From the NCBI GenBank assembly GCA_963575745.1, contig CAUYUJ010014763.1, forward strand, positions 155,001 to 219,000: a DNA stretch of 64,000 nucleotides, in the 5' to 3' direction. Position numbers and translations under genes: made by a program. The notes below the pieces were generated by a model. It was not told the origin of the DNA. It searched no databases and saw only the letters and a program-made list of their open reading frames with translations. Positions 1 to 10,601 of this stretch are shown here, piece after piece (within the stretch, counting starts at the first letter, position 1; every line of letters starts with the position of its first letter). The DNA comes from Prorocentrum cordatum (Eukaryota > Sar > Dinophyceae > Prorocentrales > Prorocentraceae).

Positions 1-174
1 CGCCAGATTCACAGGCCTCGCGCGCCAGCCGCCAGCAGCTGGCGGCCCGCCGCAATTCCGTCCGACGGCGGCTGGCACAGACGCGAGCGGCAGCAGAGGT
101 CATTCGACCGCACGCTGCTGCGCGTAGCCGCCGCGGCGTCCCGCCTGAGCCGACATCATTCGTCCCAGATTCGG

Positions 175-1529
175 ATGCAAGATAGTTGGCTGTGTGAGAT
201 ATGCGGTGGCGTCAACTCGTTTGCCTCCACCTTCTGTACCACGTGCATGCCCGATCAGTCTCCTCAGATGCCCAGTGGACGTGGTCAAGCCCCCCCTCGT
301 GGTATCAGCCGCCTCAAGTGCATGCCGGTCATGCTGCGAGTTCGTGGTCTTCTGCTCAGCCCTCGACGGCGTACGGCATGGTCCGCGACCCGTGGGTGAG
401 GAAGTCTCAGGGAGCAGCCACAGGTATGCAACAGTCGGCGCAGACACAGTCACGACGTTCTTCGAGGGGGCCGAGGCGAGGCCAGCAGCGTCAGGAACAG
501 AGGGCGAGATCACCTTCTGTGACTTTCGCAGACGAGGAGGAGGACGGGACGACGACGGTCTCTGCGCCCCTCAATATACTACCAGCCCTTCCCGCTATGG
601 CAGATTATCATCATCGGTTTCCTCCCTTGCCTGCCGAGACGGCTACAGAGGCCGATCGGAAGACCTACATCAGCAGAAGGAGGGCCGAGATGAAAGTCCT
701 TGCCGCCACAATCCGTATGAAGGAGGAAGCTGGGGACGCCAGCGAGGACGAGCGAGATTGGTATGCCGTGTTGCTGACAGCCATTCACCTCTGCCGCCCG
801 TGGCAACAACAGCGCGATCGGCAAAGGTCAGCGCTCCAGAGGTCACAGGCGAAGTTGGAGGCTCAGGAGCAAGAGATTCGAAACAAGGAGGCCGAGCTGG
901 ACGAGTTGAGAGCCAAGCGCGACCTTTCCGATCAGTGGGTTTCTCGGCACCAGCAGGCGCTGATGGAGATAGAGGCCATGGGGCCCGTCGGCGCCGAGCC
1001 CCTGGGAGAGCCGGGAATCATGGAGACCGACGAAGCCAGCGAGGAGCCAGGTGGTGTGCCTGCTGGAGTGGCCGCGGCTCCCTCGGTGAGGACGCAGCCG
1101 ATGCAGCACGCTCCCGCCCAGCCAGGGCTTCAGCCTGGACAGGTGGTGGACCTCGCGCTGGTGCAGTCCCAGCTCGCGTCGATTTCCCAGAACCTAGTCA
1201 TGTTCCAGCAGAGGATCGACAGCAACGTGAACAGCCTGGGCTCGCAGTTCAACATCTTGAACGCGAAGCACGAGGCGCTGCTTGCGGCCACCAGGACGCC
1301 GCCAAGCGGAGTGGTGCCGCCCCCGCAGTTTCTGATGCCCGCGACGAGTGCCGCCGCCCAATCTTCTGCATTCGCTGGCACTGCCGCGCCTGCTGTGGCG
1401 CCGCGGAGCCCTGGCGGCTCGACAGCGGCACCCAGCAGAGGGCGCGACAGCTCTCGTTCGCCAGCCAGGCGAGCACGAGGAGAGGGCGGGGAGCCCGCGG
1501 AGGAGGATGCCGAAGATCCCCAGGGATAG
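175..1529 (+). pseudogene. LINE-A ORF1: RanBP2-type zinc finger plus coiled coil
   Basis: The ATG at 175 opens a short frame with W-L-C-x2-C, then an N and C-x2-C spaced as in RanBP2-type zinc fingers (codons for residues 4-24). Coherent coding then moves to another frame by about position 270 and runs to the stop at 1529. That frame holds a charged helix, about 840-960, rich in Q, E and R (for example KLEAQEQEI and KEAELDEL), typical of a coiled coil, followed by a Pro/Ala-rich tail. LINE ORF1 proteins commonly pair nucleic-acid-binding zinc fingers with coiled coils. The frameshift near 250-270 breaks it. The first 174 bases show no recognisable domain. Confidence 0.55.
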
Positions 1530-1619
1530 CAGTACCTGCCACCCCTATCCCGTGCGATCTCAATGATTGCGATCCGGGTGGCAACCCAACCACTATAAGG
1601 TCACCTACTGTGCTGTGCT

Positions 1620-2350
1620 CAGGTCTCTTGGATGCGATTAAGGCACCCTGGTCGCGGGCACCTGCAAGGAGCTGGCAGGACATCGAGCGTTTCTTGCTCC
1701 CTTGTTCGCGTGCTTATCTTGCCTCTCTCTCACCTCTCCCGCCTGACCATCCCCATCGTTGTCGTGCCTTCATATATTCTGATGGTTCTGGGGGGGGTGG
1801 AGGGGCGCCGCCGTCTTGGGCTTTCGTCGTGCTACTGCTGCACCCGTCGGGGCCCTGGCATTTCGGAGGGTTCTTTGCAGGCGCTCTCGACCTGGATGCC
1901 ATGTCAATTTCTCGTGCTTTCGCCAGTATGGCCGCAGAGGCCGTGGCAATGCTTTGGGCCGTGGCCTGGGCTGTCCAGGCACAGTGTACTGACGCCAGCT
2001 TTCACGTTGAAAATCTGTCGGTTGTCAGAGCAGCGTTCGGATATGGGGGGCTGCCCGACATCTCAGGTGCAGCTAGGTGTCTTCGGTCCCTCGTTCTCTC
2101 GTTACAGCAGGTTGCGGTTGCATCCTTCCATCATGTGAAGGCTCATTTGGATGACCCCCTCAATGAAATGGCCGATACTCTGTGCGCCCTGGCTGCCCTA
2201 AAAATTGTGGAGCCCCCTCCGGTCTGCCCGTGGGAACGTTGGTTGGCAGACCCCCATCGTCGCATCGTGGGCCTGGCTCGAATTACTGGATATCGAACGG
2301 CGGCAACACTTCCCGTCGATTTGCCAGGGGGACTTCATCTTAGTTACTGA
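1620..2350 (+). pseudogene. LINE-A RNase H domain upstream of the endonuclease
   Basis: The frame ending at 2350 reads IYSDGSG (first catalytic Asp, near 1780), then AEAVAMLWAV (catalytic Glu, near 1945), a VENLSVV segment where the second Asp of the DN motif would lie but is not obvious, and HHVKAHLDDPLNEMADTL near 2130-2180, which matches the H...N..AD end of retroelement RNases H. It would degrade RNA in the RNA/DNA hybrid. The long open frame begins at 194, but its first two thirds overlap ORF1 in another frame and look like a shadow. In most LINEs with an RNase H it follows the RT; here it precedes the endonuclease. Confidence 0.65.
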
Positions 2351-2444
2351 CGCGCCGAGCTTTCGTGACGTCTGCCCTCCTCGGTCCTCCCCACTTGGCC
2401 CAGATCACGACCTGCCTTTTTCCATGTCCCCTCAGCCTGGCGCC

Positions 2445-3330
2445 ACCGCTTCATTGTCTCGTGATGTCGTGCCACATGCTAGGTTATCGGTGCGGATGGC
2501 CTTTGCTAATATTTTGAGTTTGCGAGCCATAGGTAACGGCAAAAAAGCTCCTGTCGGACTATATGTGGCAGGACGTCCTCGCATGCTGGCAGATCAATTT
2601 GAAGCGGCTAAGTTGCAGGTCGTGGGCACAGCGGAGTCCAGGGTCCCTCGGCGAGGATGGACCGACATCGGGAATTTTCTGGTCTTACATGGGCCAGCCA
2701 CCCCTCAGGGGTCCCATGGGTGTTTGGCTGAGGAAAGGGGTCCCTTTGGTGCCGTCCCTGGCGGGTAGCACGATCAAGGGGCATCTGGTTACAGTTGCAC
2801 TTGCTGAACCCACGAATTTTGGTTGCCAATATTGCTGTAGGCTCAGTTTCGTTGTCATTCATTGTTGGTCATGCACCTCATTCAAAGCACGACAAAGCAG
2901 ATGTCGAAGCATGGTGGGATAGGTTTTCAGGAGTGGTGGCTAAAACCCTTGAGGCTACCCCGTTTACGTTTCTGCTCCTCGACGCTAACGCTACGGTTGG
3001 CAGTATCCCCTCAGAAGCTGTTGGCCCCATCGCTAAGGAAAACGAAAATCACAATGGTGCATGTTTTCACAAGTGTCTTAAAGATCGTGCATTCATGCTC
3101 CCAGCGACGTTCTCTGGTGACCCGCAGGCTTCTAAGACGTGGACTCCACCGCAGGGGCTTGTGGCCACGAGACGGATCGATTTCGTCTCTGTGCCAATGT
3201 CGTTGCGAGCGTTTGCAGTTGAACCTACCGTAAATAAAGCGGTCGAGCTTGCCATTGCCAGACCAGATCATGCGCTAGAGCAATTAGATTTCAGAATGCC
3301 CATTCCCGATTTGATGCCATTCCAAGGGAT
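2445..3330 (+). pseudogene. LINE-A APE-type endonuclease, frameshifted
   Basis: The N-terminal half (to about 2700) gives MAFANILSLR and VVGTAESR, the usual N and E catalytic region. After frame changes near 2700 and 2790 the C-terminal half reads LLLDANATVG (DxN motif), ATRRIDFVSV (SRIDYI-like, with Asp) and ARPDHALEQL (terminal D-H pair). Those are the catalytic landmarks of the exonuclease-endonuclease-phosphatase fold used by LINEs to nick target DNA. It lies between the RNase H segment and the RT frame. The stretch 3331-4271 has only fragmentary frames and probably encoded the EN-RT linker. Confidence 0.7.
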
Positions 3331-4271
3331 CGTTTCCTCGAAGTCACGGCTGGATCGCGCGAAACTGGCAGATCCTACTGTTCAGGACGCGCTCTCCAAG
3401 TATATGGAACATGCCCCCACGCCTCATTGGGCCGCCCCACCGTCCAAGCACTGCGCTCAGGCCTCTGGATATGCACGTCAGGGCATGATTCAGTTTTTCG
3501 AGTTAGACCAGAGCCAAAAAGATACTGGACTCTCAGAGGATGCTCGCCAGCAAGTGGCCGCGTTGCATAGGTCGCGGCGAGCCTTGTCTCAGATAAGAGG
3601 TCTTGCTGCGCATGTGTGGTCAAGGCTCGTCCTGCTCGCCTGGAAGTATTCGCGTGCCATCCCGCTCAGTTTTGGTTCTCGTTTTGTCGGGCTCTGCCTC
3701 GGATTTCGTGGCCCCGTACCTTGCGCGCTTGGCCTCTGGAGGTCAGCGGCGTATCGAGGCCGAGCCTGTGTTCTTTAGCGGGCAAACCAATCGTCGGTTG
3801 ATGGCACGAGTCCTAATGGCATGGAGGAACAGGATCGTAGCGTCGTAGCGCTCATTGCAGTGCGACAGGATTCAGTCATGACAGGTCTTGCCCCCCAGAG
3901 ATGCGCACAGTGCCTGCGCCGATGCGGGGCGCATTCTCAAGCAGGTATCTTCTGTAGTTAGGGTCGCGCTGCCTGCGCGGTGGGAGCTGCGTTGCAAGAA
4001 CACCTGCAATCGCAGACAGGCGGTCTCAGCGGACATTGCAGCCGTCTCGTTTCTCAGGTTTCCCCCCCTGGGCTCCCGTATGGAGGGGAATCGCTGGCAG
4101 TTTCATTTCATTCCCTGTTGTGTTTGGCACGGGCGCTTGCTCTGCGTACCTCTGCGTTGCAATATTGGTCGTTGATGCCGCAGGTGCAGCAAATTCGTAA
4201 TATCATTAGGATCGAAGCAAGTCGGAAGCTTCAGGACATAGCTAAATCCGTGGGGGACGCGTGGTCTACAC

Positions 4272-6010
4272 GTGACTTTGCTTCGGCCTTTTCGGCCCTT
4301 AGGCTCTTGGGAGCCTCGGGAAAAAAGACATCGGCAGCACAAGGTGTTGCCAGCCATCCTTGGGCCTGACAATGAACTGCTGCCTACCGTCGCACAGGCG
4401 CGCGACCGCTGGCTGCAGCATTTCGCAGCCCAGGAACTGGCAGCAACGATGCCCCCTGACCTCTTCGAAACCGTCCGCGCTGACAAGGTGGGTGACTTGA
4501 GCGGGGCGTCGAGGGACATTGCTAACATTCCCACGTTTGCTGAGTTTGGAAAAGCCCTTCGGTCCACGGGCACTGGTGCTGCAGGCCCTGATGGGCTTCA
4601 TGGTTCCTTTGTGAGAGCCTGTGCGGCCCCGCTGGCAAAAGCTTTTTACCCTCTCGTTTTCAAAGCGGCTATGTTAGTTAGCGAACCTATTCAGTGGAAG
4701 GGGGGGACCTACCTCACATCCCCAAAGGAAAAAAAAGGCAACCCGTTTGCTGCCTCCTCCTCCCGCTCCATTCTGGTTGCCTCTCACATCGGTAAAAGAT
4801 ACCATGCGTGCTTGAGATCTCGGATGCTGCCCGCTGTGCAGGATGCGGTGGGACCGACCCAATGCGCTGCTATTCCAGGTCGTGGAACTACCATGGCTAT
4901 CTTGACAGCGCGAGTGTTGCAGCGGCTAGCGATAGCACGCAAGATGTGTTTAGGTTTTTTGTTCGTGGATGTGGTCAATGCTTTTTACACTGCCATCCGT
5001 GAACTAGTCTTGGCCACCGATACCTCCAGGGAGTCGCTTCGAAATCTGTTGGCGAGTGCGGGGTTGCCAGAGGCATACTTGCCTCTGCTTGAGCGGCGGC
5101 TCCATGACTTGCCGCTTCTTCGTCGCCACGGTTTGACTGATCTCTTCGTTGGAATGGTTGAGGATGCATTTCGCCTCGGCTGGTTTCAGGTCCCTGGGGC
5201 CGAGCGTGTGGCGATTACTTTTCGTGGCACACGCCCTGGCACCCCATTTGGGGATGCGGTTTTCATTTTCATCATTGCGGAGGTTACGGCTAATGTGTCT
5301 AGGATGCTCCAGGATGAGGGGCTACTGTTTCAGGTTGAACCCCCCACCTCGGGCCTCTACTCTCCTCTCGCCCCTGACGACAGGGTCGACTTTCCCGGCC
5401 TGGTCTACGCTGATGATTCGGGTTTTGTGCTGATGGCACCTATAGAAGTCTTATTGCCTGCCTTGCCTTCCTTCTGCCACATTGTGCTCAGCGCCTTCGC
5501 CCCAGCGGGGCTCGTTCCCCACATGAAGGTTGACAAAACAGAATTGCTTCTGGATGTCCGAGGAAGTGGAGCCGCCGACTACAGGCGGGAGCTTTTTCGC
5601 GACCCGTCCCCATCCATACAGGTCCCTGGGTTAGTGCGTGGGGGAGAGTCCGTTTCAGTTGTTAGGTCTACGCTTTATCTTGGGAGTATGCTCGATGACA
5701 AGGCGTCGCTGGGCCCTGAGTTGGCTTATCGGGACCGAGAAGCGTCAGGGGCTATGCGAGCCCTGCGCCGTGCTGTTGCTAAGGCCCCGGGCAAGGACAT
5801 GCCCCCCGAACTACACTTGCTCGACGCGTTGTCAGTCAACGCCGCCATGTATTCGGCAGGCACTTGGTACGAAATGACCAAGGCGGAGACGCTCAGATTG
5901 CAGACACAATACATCCGTCGCTATCGTGGGCTCCTTAGCTTGCCTAGGTTTGAAGCAGGTGGACCAACTGATCTCGCTACGTGGCCAGAGCGGCTCGACC
6001 GACCGTTAGT
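4272..6010 (+). CDS. LINE-A reverse transcriptase
   Basis: An open frame starting before 4300 encodes a non-LTR type RT. Visible are TGAAGPDGLH (RT block 1, near 4590), FVDVVNAFYT (motif A with Asp, near 4960), RPGTPFGD (motif B, near 5235) and VYADDSGFV (motif C YADD, near 5405). The frame continues to a stop at 6146, but from about 6005 coherent coding moves to the next frame (RLRLFGQMLV), so one frameshift separates RT from the downstream domains. Catalytic residues are kept, so decay is recent or mild in this part. The true start is not set; it was probably part of a larger EN-RT polyprotein. Confidence 0.8.
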
Positions 6011-8146
6011 GCGATCATTCGGGTGTCCAGGTTGCGGCTCTTCGGCCAGATGTTGGTTTCGGCCCCTCGGCCTCTCCTCGCTTTGGTCAATGCGGAATTC
6101 GCTTACTCCCCCAAGTCCTGGCTTCATACCATTCGCGACGATTTAATGTGGCTGCGATCGGCCCATCATAAATTTAAGGAATTTGATCTCCCGAGTGCGG
6201 GCATGGACCCGTGGCTTGATGAGATTCGCAAGTCTCCTGGGGGATGGAATGGATCTCTGCGAGTCGCCCTCCAGGCTTCAGTTTCGAGATTGCAGCGAGA
6301 TGTGCAGGCCACGGAGTGGCAGCAGCGCACATTGGCAATGCTGACAGCGGGTGGATTACCTCCTCGTCGTGACCTCCCTCCCCCTCGAGCGTCTGACAAA
6401 TGCCGCTGTCACTTTTGCCCTTGTGATTTCTCAGAGTTGCGCTCGCTAGACGCGCACATCAGGCGAGAACATTTTACTTACACTGACCTCGCTCGTTCGC
6501 GAGTTGACCCGCCGCGGTGTGCGCGTTGTTTAAAAGTGTGCGCCAGTCGAGCATTATTGTTGAGACGCATCGCAGCATGGAAGCCCACGTGTCTCGTGTA
6601 CTATCTCAAGCACGTTGCGCCTTTGCCACAGCAGGCGCGTGACGAGCTCGCTGCTGAGGAGCGGGCCCAAAATCGGGAGCGGCGTCGCCAGGGCTATTCG
6701 GCCTCGAGAGGTCGGTTTCCGTCTTTCAGGGTTCCGGGTCCACTGCCACTTACGGCAGTTGCCGCTCAGGCAAACTATCCTCGGGCAGCGGCTCAAAAGT
6801 TTATAGCCGACCTAGTTGAGCAGATCACTGGGTGGTCCAGGCGATCTCTTGTGCCCCATGTTTTGGATGAGCCTGAGGTTGCGTGGGATCCCAACCCGTC
6901 GGAAATCGAGTGGCCGTTTGAGGCCTCGGCGTTTTCTGGTGTTCTGTGCGTCCAAATCCCAAAGCGCATTTTACGACGACAGGTCTTCGTTGCCAACCTC
7001 GTTTGTGGGCAGCGTAGGCCTGGCGACGTCCAGGAGGCCATTGAATTGGCCATGGCAAGATATACACCCTCGTTTGAATTAGCTGTGCTGTCAGTAGACA
7101 TCCTGCTGGACAAAGAACTGGGCGATTTGCGCAAAAGGAGTTCTATTGATTGCTTTGCTGCGCATATCAGAGCAGGGCGCATTGTCGCCCTGGGAGGGGG
7201 CCCCCCCTGTGAAACGTTTTGTGCAGCTCGGTGGAGAGAGGGGGGCCCCCCTCCACTCAAGAGTTGGAAAGCTCCGTGGGGCGTGACTGAGCTCACGCCA
7301 CGACAGGAGCTACAGGTTGCCGTGTCCAATGATCTACTGCAGGCAATGGTGGAGCTCACGTGTATTATGGCAATTTCTCAAGGGTGTGCGTGGATGGAAC
7401 ACCCGTCCCCCCCGTCGTGGGAGCCCCGTTCGGTCCCCTCTTGGAGCGTGATGCCTCTTAAGGCTCTCATGGCGGCACCGCGCTCCACCTTTACCACCTT
7501 TGATCAGTGCGAATTCGGTCAAAGCGGTAGAGCCCCCACAGCCCTGTTAGGAATTCGACTGCCCGAGCTCCCCACCTTGTTGCGTGACACCCCAGGGGGC
7601 GGCTATTGTTCCCATGGGCCCAAAGCCCACGAGGCTATGGTTGGGCGGGACAGCATCCTTAAGAGGTGGCGGACAGCGCCCAAGAAGGTTTACCCGCCCG
7701 CCCTGTGTCAGGTCCTAGCTTCCTCTATGCTCAAGGCTTTGCTCCCCTCCCTCCTCGGACAGTCCCCCGTCTTGGGCCAGGCCAACGAGGAGGCTGAGGT
7801 GCGGGAGCTCCGCAGATTTTTCGTTGATTCTAATCATATGGCGTTGAATGCCCCAGTCATGGGGCCCGACTTTGCAGGTTTTGTCAAGCCCCCTCGTCCT
7901 CCGTCAGCACTAGCTCGTATCTCGGCTTCACTCGAGACGGAGTCAAGGGCCAACTTCCCCACAGAGGAGGAAGAGATTGAGGGCACGCACACGGTCGCGA
8001 TGGCACATCTCGATTCAGACGCGACCGCGCTCGCCTCTTTCGGAGCGTGCCCCCCTAGTTCAGTGCCTCTTCCTCCCCCCCCCCTCCTCCTGCTCTCCCC
8101 CCTGATGTGTTGGCCAGGATTGCTGCCAATCGAGCTGCCGCCTTGA
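6010..8146 (+). CDS. LINE-A C-terminal part: C2H2 finger and cytosine-methyltransferase-like domain
   Basis: After the RT thumb region comes CHFC...H-x4-H (C-x2-C-x12-H-x4-H, about 6405-6470), then a second Cys pair CARC. From about 6880 a separate domain begins. It has VFVANLVCGQRRPGD (a possible SAM-loop), VLSVDILLD (acidic strand), GGPPCETFC near 7195 (resembling the PC catalytic loop, motif IV, of cytosine-C5 methyltransferases), WMEHP near 7395 (ENV/ENP-like motif VI) and FDQCEFG...APT near 7500. I infer a C5-methyltransferase-like fold; activity is unproven. Retroelements carrying cytosine methyltransferases have been reported from Symbiodinium. The frame stops at 8146; a basic Arg-rich continuation follows in another frame. 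Confidence 0.65.
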
Positions 8147-8828
8147 GGCGGCGAAGGGAGCGATCGGCCGATCGCAAACGTGTCCCAGTTCATCTTGAGG
8201 GCCTGTTTGGTCCGCCTCCGCCTCCGCCTCCCCCTCCCGAGTCGGTCCAGACGGACCTGCACCGGTGGTTTTCGCTGGCGATTTCATCTTTGTGAATCGG
8301 CCGAGCTGGTTATCTCGTGGAAGGAGGGTTGGGCAATGTTGGAGTGAATGGGGTTGTGGGAAGGCGTTTCGTTTAGAGATCGCGTCGATCGAGTTGCCGC
8401 CGTTTGAAGCGGCCTCGTTCACGTGTGCGGGTGGCCTGTGTGTGCTGCGCCCTGGCATCCTCCCTTACCTCGTTCCGTGGTGGGTGGGTAGTAGTTAGGA
8501 GGTGGCGGGTTCTCTCCCTCCCCCCGACGGCGACGCGGCGGTGATGGCGCCCCCCCGCGCCCGCCGCGCCCGCCGCAGACGCGCCGCAGGATCGGCTGCT
8601 GCTCCCTCCCCAGACCTTCTACGGCGTTTAGGCCGGGGAGGTGGAGGCAGAGGATGAGGTTCATGGCCTGAATCCTCCGTTTTTGATTTGAGGTATTATT
8701 TTTGCCTGTTAAACTTGGGTTTAGTGCCCTTCTGAGTCTTTCTCTGCTGGCCCACACTTGGGCCTCTGGGCTGTAGCCTTTGTGCTTCACCCCCCCGGTA
8801 GCCTTCTTTCGAGGAGCTTTCGAGGACT
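8147..8828 (+). other. LINE-A tail and non-coding sequence
   Basis: A frame from 8107 to 8295 (RIAANRAAAL, then an Arg run and a Pro run) looks like the displaced C-terminus of LINE-A after one more frameshift. From 8296 to 8828 no gene was seen. The sequence is T/G-rich and then turns into simple repeats. Confidence 0.4.
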
Positions 8829-8851
8829 GCCTGACCTGACCTGACCTGACC
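8829..8851 (+). repeat. CTGAC-type pentanucleotide repeat
   Basis: About four tandem copies of CCTGA lie directly at the left edge of the pyrimidine tract. Confidence 0.8.
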
Positions 8852-9645
8852 TCGTCCTCCTCCTCCTCACTTCCTCCTCTTTCCTCCTCTCCCTCCTCCT
8901 CCACCTCCTCCTTCCCCTCCTCCTCCTCCTCCTCCTCCTCCTCCTCCTCCTCCTCTCCTCTTCTCCTCTTCTCCTCTTCTCCTCTTCTCCTCTTCTCCTC
9001 TTCTCCTCTTCTCCTCTTCTCCTCTTCTCTTCTCCTCTCCTCTCCTCTCCTCCTCCTCCTCCCTCCTCTTCCCTTTTGATTCCCTTCCTCCTCCTCCTTC
9101 TCATCCTCCTCCTCCTCCTTCTCCTCGTCCTTCTCCTCGTCCTTCCCTCCTCCTTCTCCCTCCTTCTCCCTCCCTCCCTCCCTCCCTCCTCCCTCCCTCC
9201 CTCCCTCCCTCCTCCCTCCCTCCCTCCCTCCCCTCCTCCTCCTCCTCCTCCTCCTCCTCCTCCTCCTCCTCCTCCTCCTCCTCCTCCTCCTCCTCCTCCT
9301 CTCTCCTCCTCCCCTCCTCCTCCTCCTCCTCCTCCTCTCTCCTCCTCCTCCTCTCCTCCTCCTCCTACTCACTTCCTCCTTCTCCACCTCTCCTCCTCTT
9401 CCTCCTCCTCCTCCTCCTCCTCCTCCTCTTCCTCCTCCTCCTCCTCCCTCTCCTCTTCCTCTCCTCCCTCCTCCTCCTACTCCTACTCCCTTCTCCTCTC
9501 TCCCCTTCCTCCTCCCTCCTCTCCTCCTACCTCCCTCCTCCTTCTCCTCCTCCTCCTCCTCCTCCTCCTCCTCCTCCTCATCATCATCATCATCATCCCT
9601 CTACTCTCCCTCTCCTCCTCCCTCTCCTCCCCCTCCTCCTCCTCC

Positions 9646-9706
<61 letters not shown>

Positions 9707-10008
9707 CCCGCCCGCCCGCCCCCCTCCCTCCCTCCCTCCCTCCATCCCTCCCTCCCCTCCTCCTCCTCCTCCTCCTCCTCCTCCTCCTCCTCCTCGTCCT
9801 CCTCCTCCTCCTCCTCCGCCTTCCTCATCCACCTTCCTCCTCCTTCTCCTCCTCCTCCTCACTTCCTCCTCACTTCCTCCTCCTCCTCCTCCTCGTCCTC
9901 TTCCTCTTGTTCCTCATGTTCCTTTTCCTGTCTCTCCTCCTCCTCCTCCTTCTCCTCTTCCTCGTCCCTCCCTCCCTCCCTCCCTCCCTCCCTCCTCCCT
10001 CTTCCTCC
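8852..10008 (+). repeat. 1.15 kb polypyrimidine tract (CCT/CTCCTCTT/CCCT)
   Basis: More than a kilobase of nearly uninterrupted C and T on the plus strand. Sub-arrays include a 9-mer of the TCTCCTCTT type (about 8955-9037), CCCT runs near 9170-9230 and long CCT arrays (9234-9300, 9400-9470, 9545-9580, 9755-9830). Long Leu/Pro/Ser frames (plus) and Arg/Gly/Glu frames (minus) crossing it are composition artefacts. Confidence 0.95.
9649..9718 (+). repeat. (CTGC)n array inside the pyrimidine tract
   Basis: About 14-15 tandem CTGC units grading into CCGC. It is the only G-containing array in this part of the pyrimidine tract and suggests a point-mutation-seeded expansion from CTCC. Confidence 0.9.
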
Positions 10009-10504
10009 AGAAGGAAGGGCCCCCGAGCCACTGAGAAAGAGGGGGGTCCTCGAGAAGGAGAGAGTCGTCGTAGTCGAACGTCGGCTGAAGCGTCTCGCTG
10101 TTCTCTCTCGCGGGGGGGGGGGGGCTGGCCCAGCCGCCCAAACATCAACCGTCTGGGAAAATCAGACGGGATATTTTTTCCACCTAGCACGCCGCGGCTC
10201 AGCTTGGCCCTGTCTGTACAGTCGAGGGCCAGGTTTCTGCCCCGTCGCGCTACTCTGCTCCGCCGTTCCTGCCACGAGGTTCGAGCCTCGTCGTTTGGTG
10301 GGCCTTCTTGCAGCGTGCCAATACGCCGCCACGAACACATTCAGACACCCTCCGACGAACTTTGCATGTACTTTCAGGGAGGGTAGCGGTGTATAAAGTC
10401 GCTGGCTCTCAATGGCGACTCAATGGTGATCTATACACCGCCGCCCTCCCCCGAGGCCCAGGATCAATTCATTGAAAGGTGTCTGTGTAGATTTTCGTGG
10501 CGGC
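10009..10504. other. No gene recognised
   Basis: Unique-looking GC-rich sequence between the pyrimidine tract and the spliced-leader relic. It holds a G10 run near 10110. I see no domain or convincing exon. Confidence 0.5.
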
Positions 10505-10526
10505 CCGTAGCCATTTTTGGCACAAG
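10505..10526 (+). other. Relic of the dinoflagellate spliced leader
   Basis: Positions 10505-10519 read CCGTAGCCATTTTTG, continuing GCACAAG. This is the dinoflagellate spliced leader apart from one extra T and one T-to-A change. The leader is followed by GCAG rather than the GT donor of an SL RNA gene, so it is not an SL gene. It is what remains when a trans-spliced mRNA is reverse-transcribed and inserted. The presumed retrocopy follows on the plus strand. Confidence 0.75.
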
Positions 10527-10601
10527 GCAGCCGCGGGCTCGAGTGCCCCGTCCCAGGTGCGCACGGCGGCGCGCCCAGCACTGCATAGGGAAACGCGGGG
10601 C

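Larger units (their letters stand above)
1..8828 (+). mobile_element. LINE-A: degenerate non-LTR retrotransposon (RNase H-EN-RT-MTase-like)
   Basis: Successive coding segments in three plus-strand frames give, in order, a RanBP2-like zinc finger with coiled coil, an RNase H, an APE-type endonuclease, a reverse transcriptase, a C2H2 finger and a cytosine-methyltransferase-like domain. At least five frame changes are needed, so the copy is probably dead. The left end lies outside or close to the window edge; the right end is probably between 8.3 kb and the pyrimidine tract at 8.85 kb. No target-site duplication was recognised. Known: LINEs carry EN and RT in one ORF. Inferred: all these segments belong to one element, because they are on one strand, spaced without gaps and equally decayed. 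Confidence 0.75.

Noticed and set aside
194-1600. First two thirds of a 718-codon frame ending in RNase H
   Set aside because: It overlaps the coherent ORF1 coiled-coil frame; only the part after about 1600 shows conserved RNase H motifs.
8419-9387. 322-codon minus-strand Arg/Gly/Glu frame
   Set aside because: Reverse complement of the same pyrimidine tract. Stop codons cannot occur in GGA repeats, so openness means nothing.
9076-10386. 436-codon plus-strand frame of Pro, Leu and Ser
   Set aside because: It is a direct product of the CCT/CCCT tract; amino acid use changes only with repeat phase and no domain is present.
10505-10526. A genuine SL RNA gene
   Set aside because: The leader has an indel, and the exon-intron junction required in SL RNA genes (leader followed by GT) is absent.
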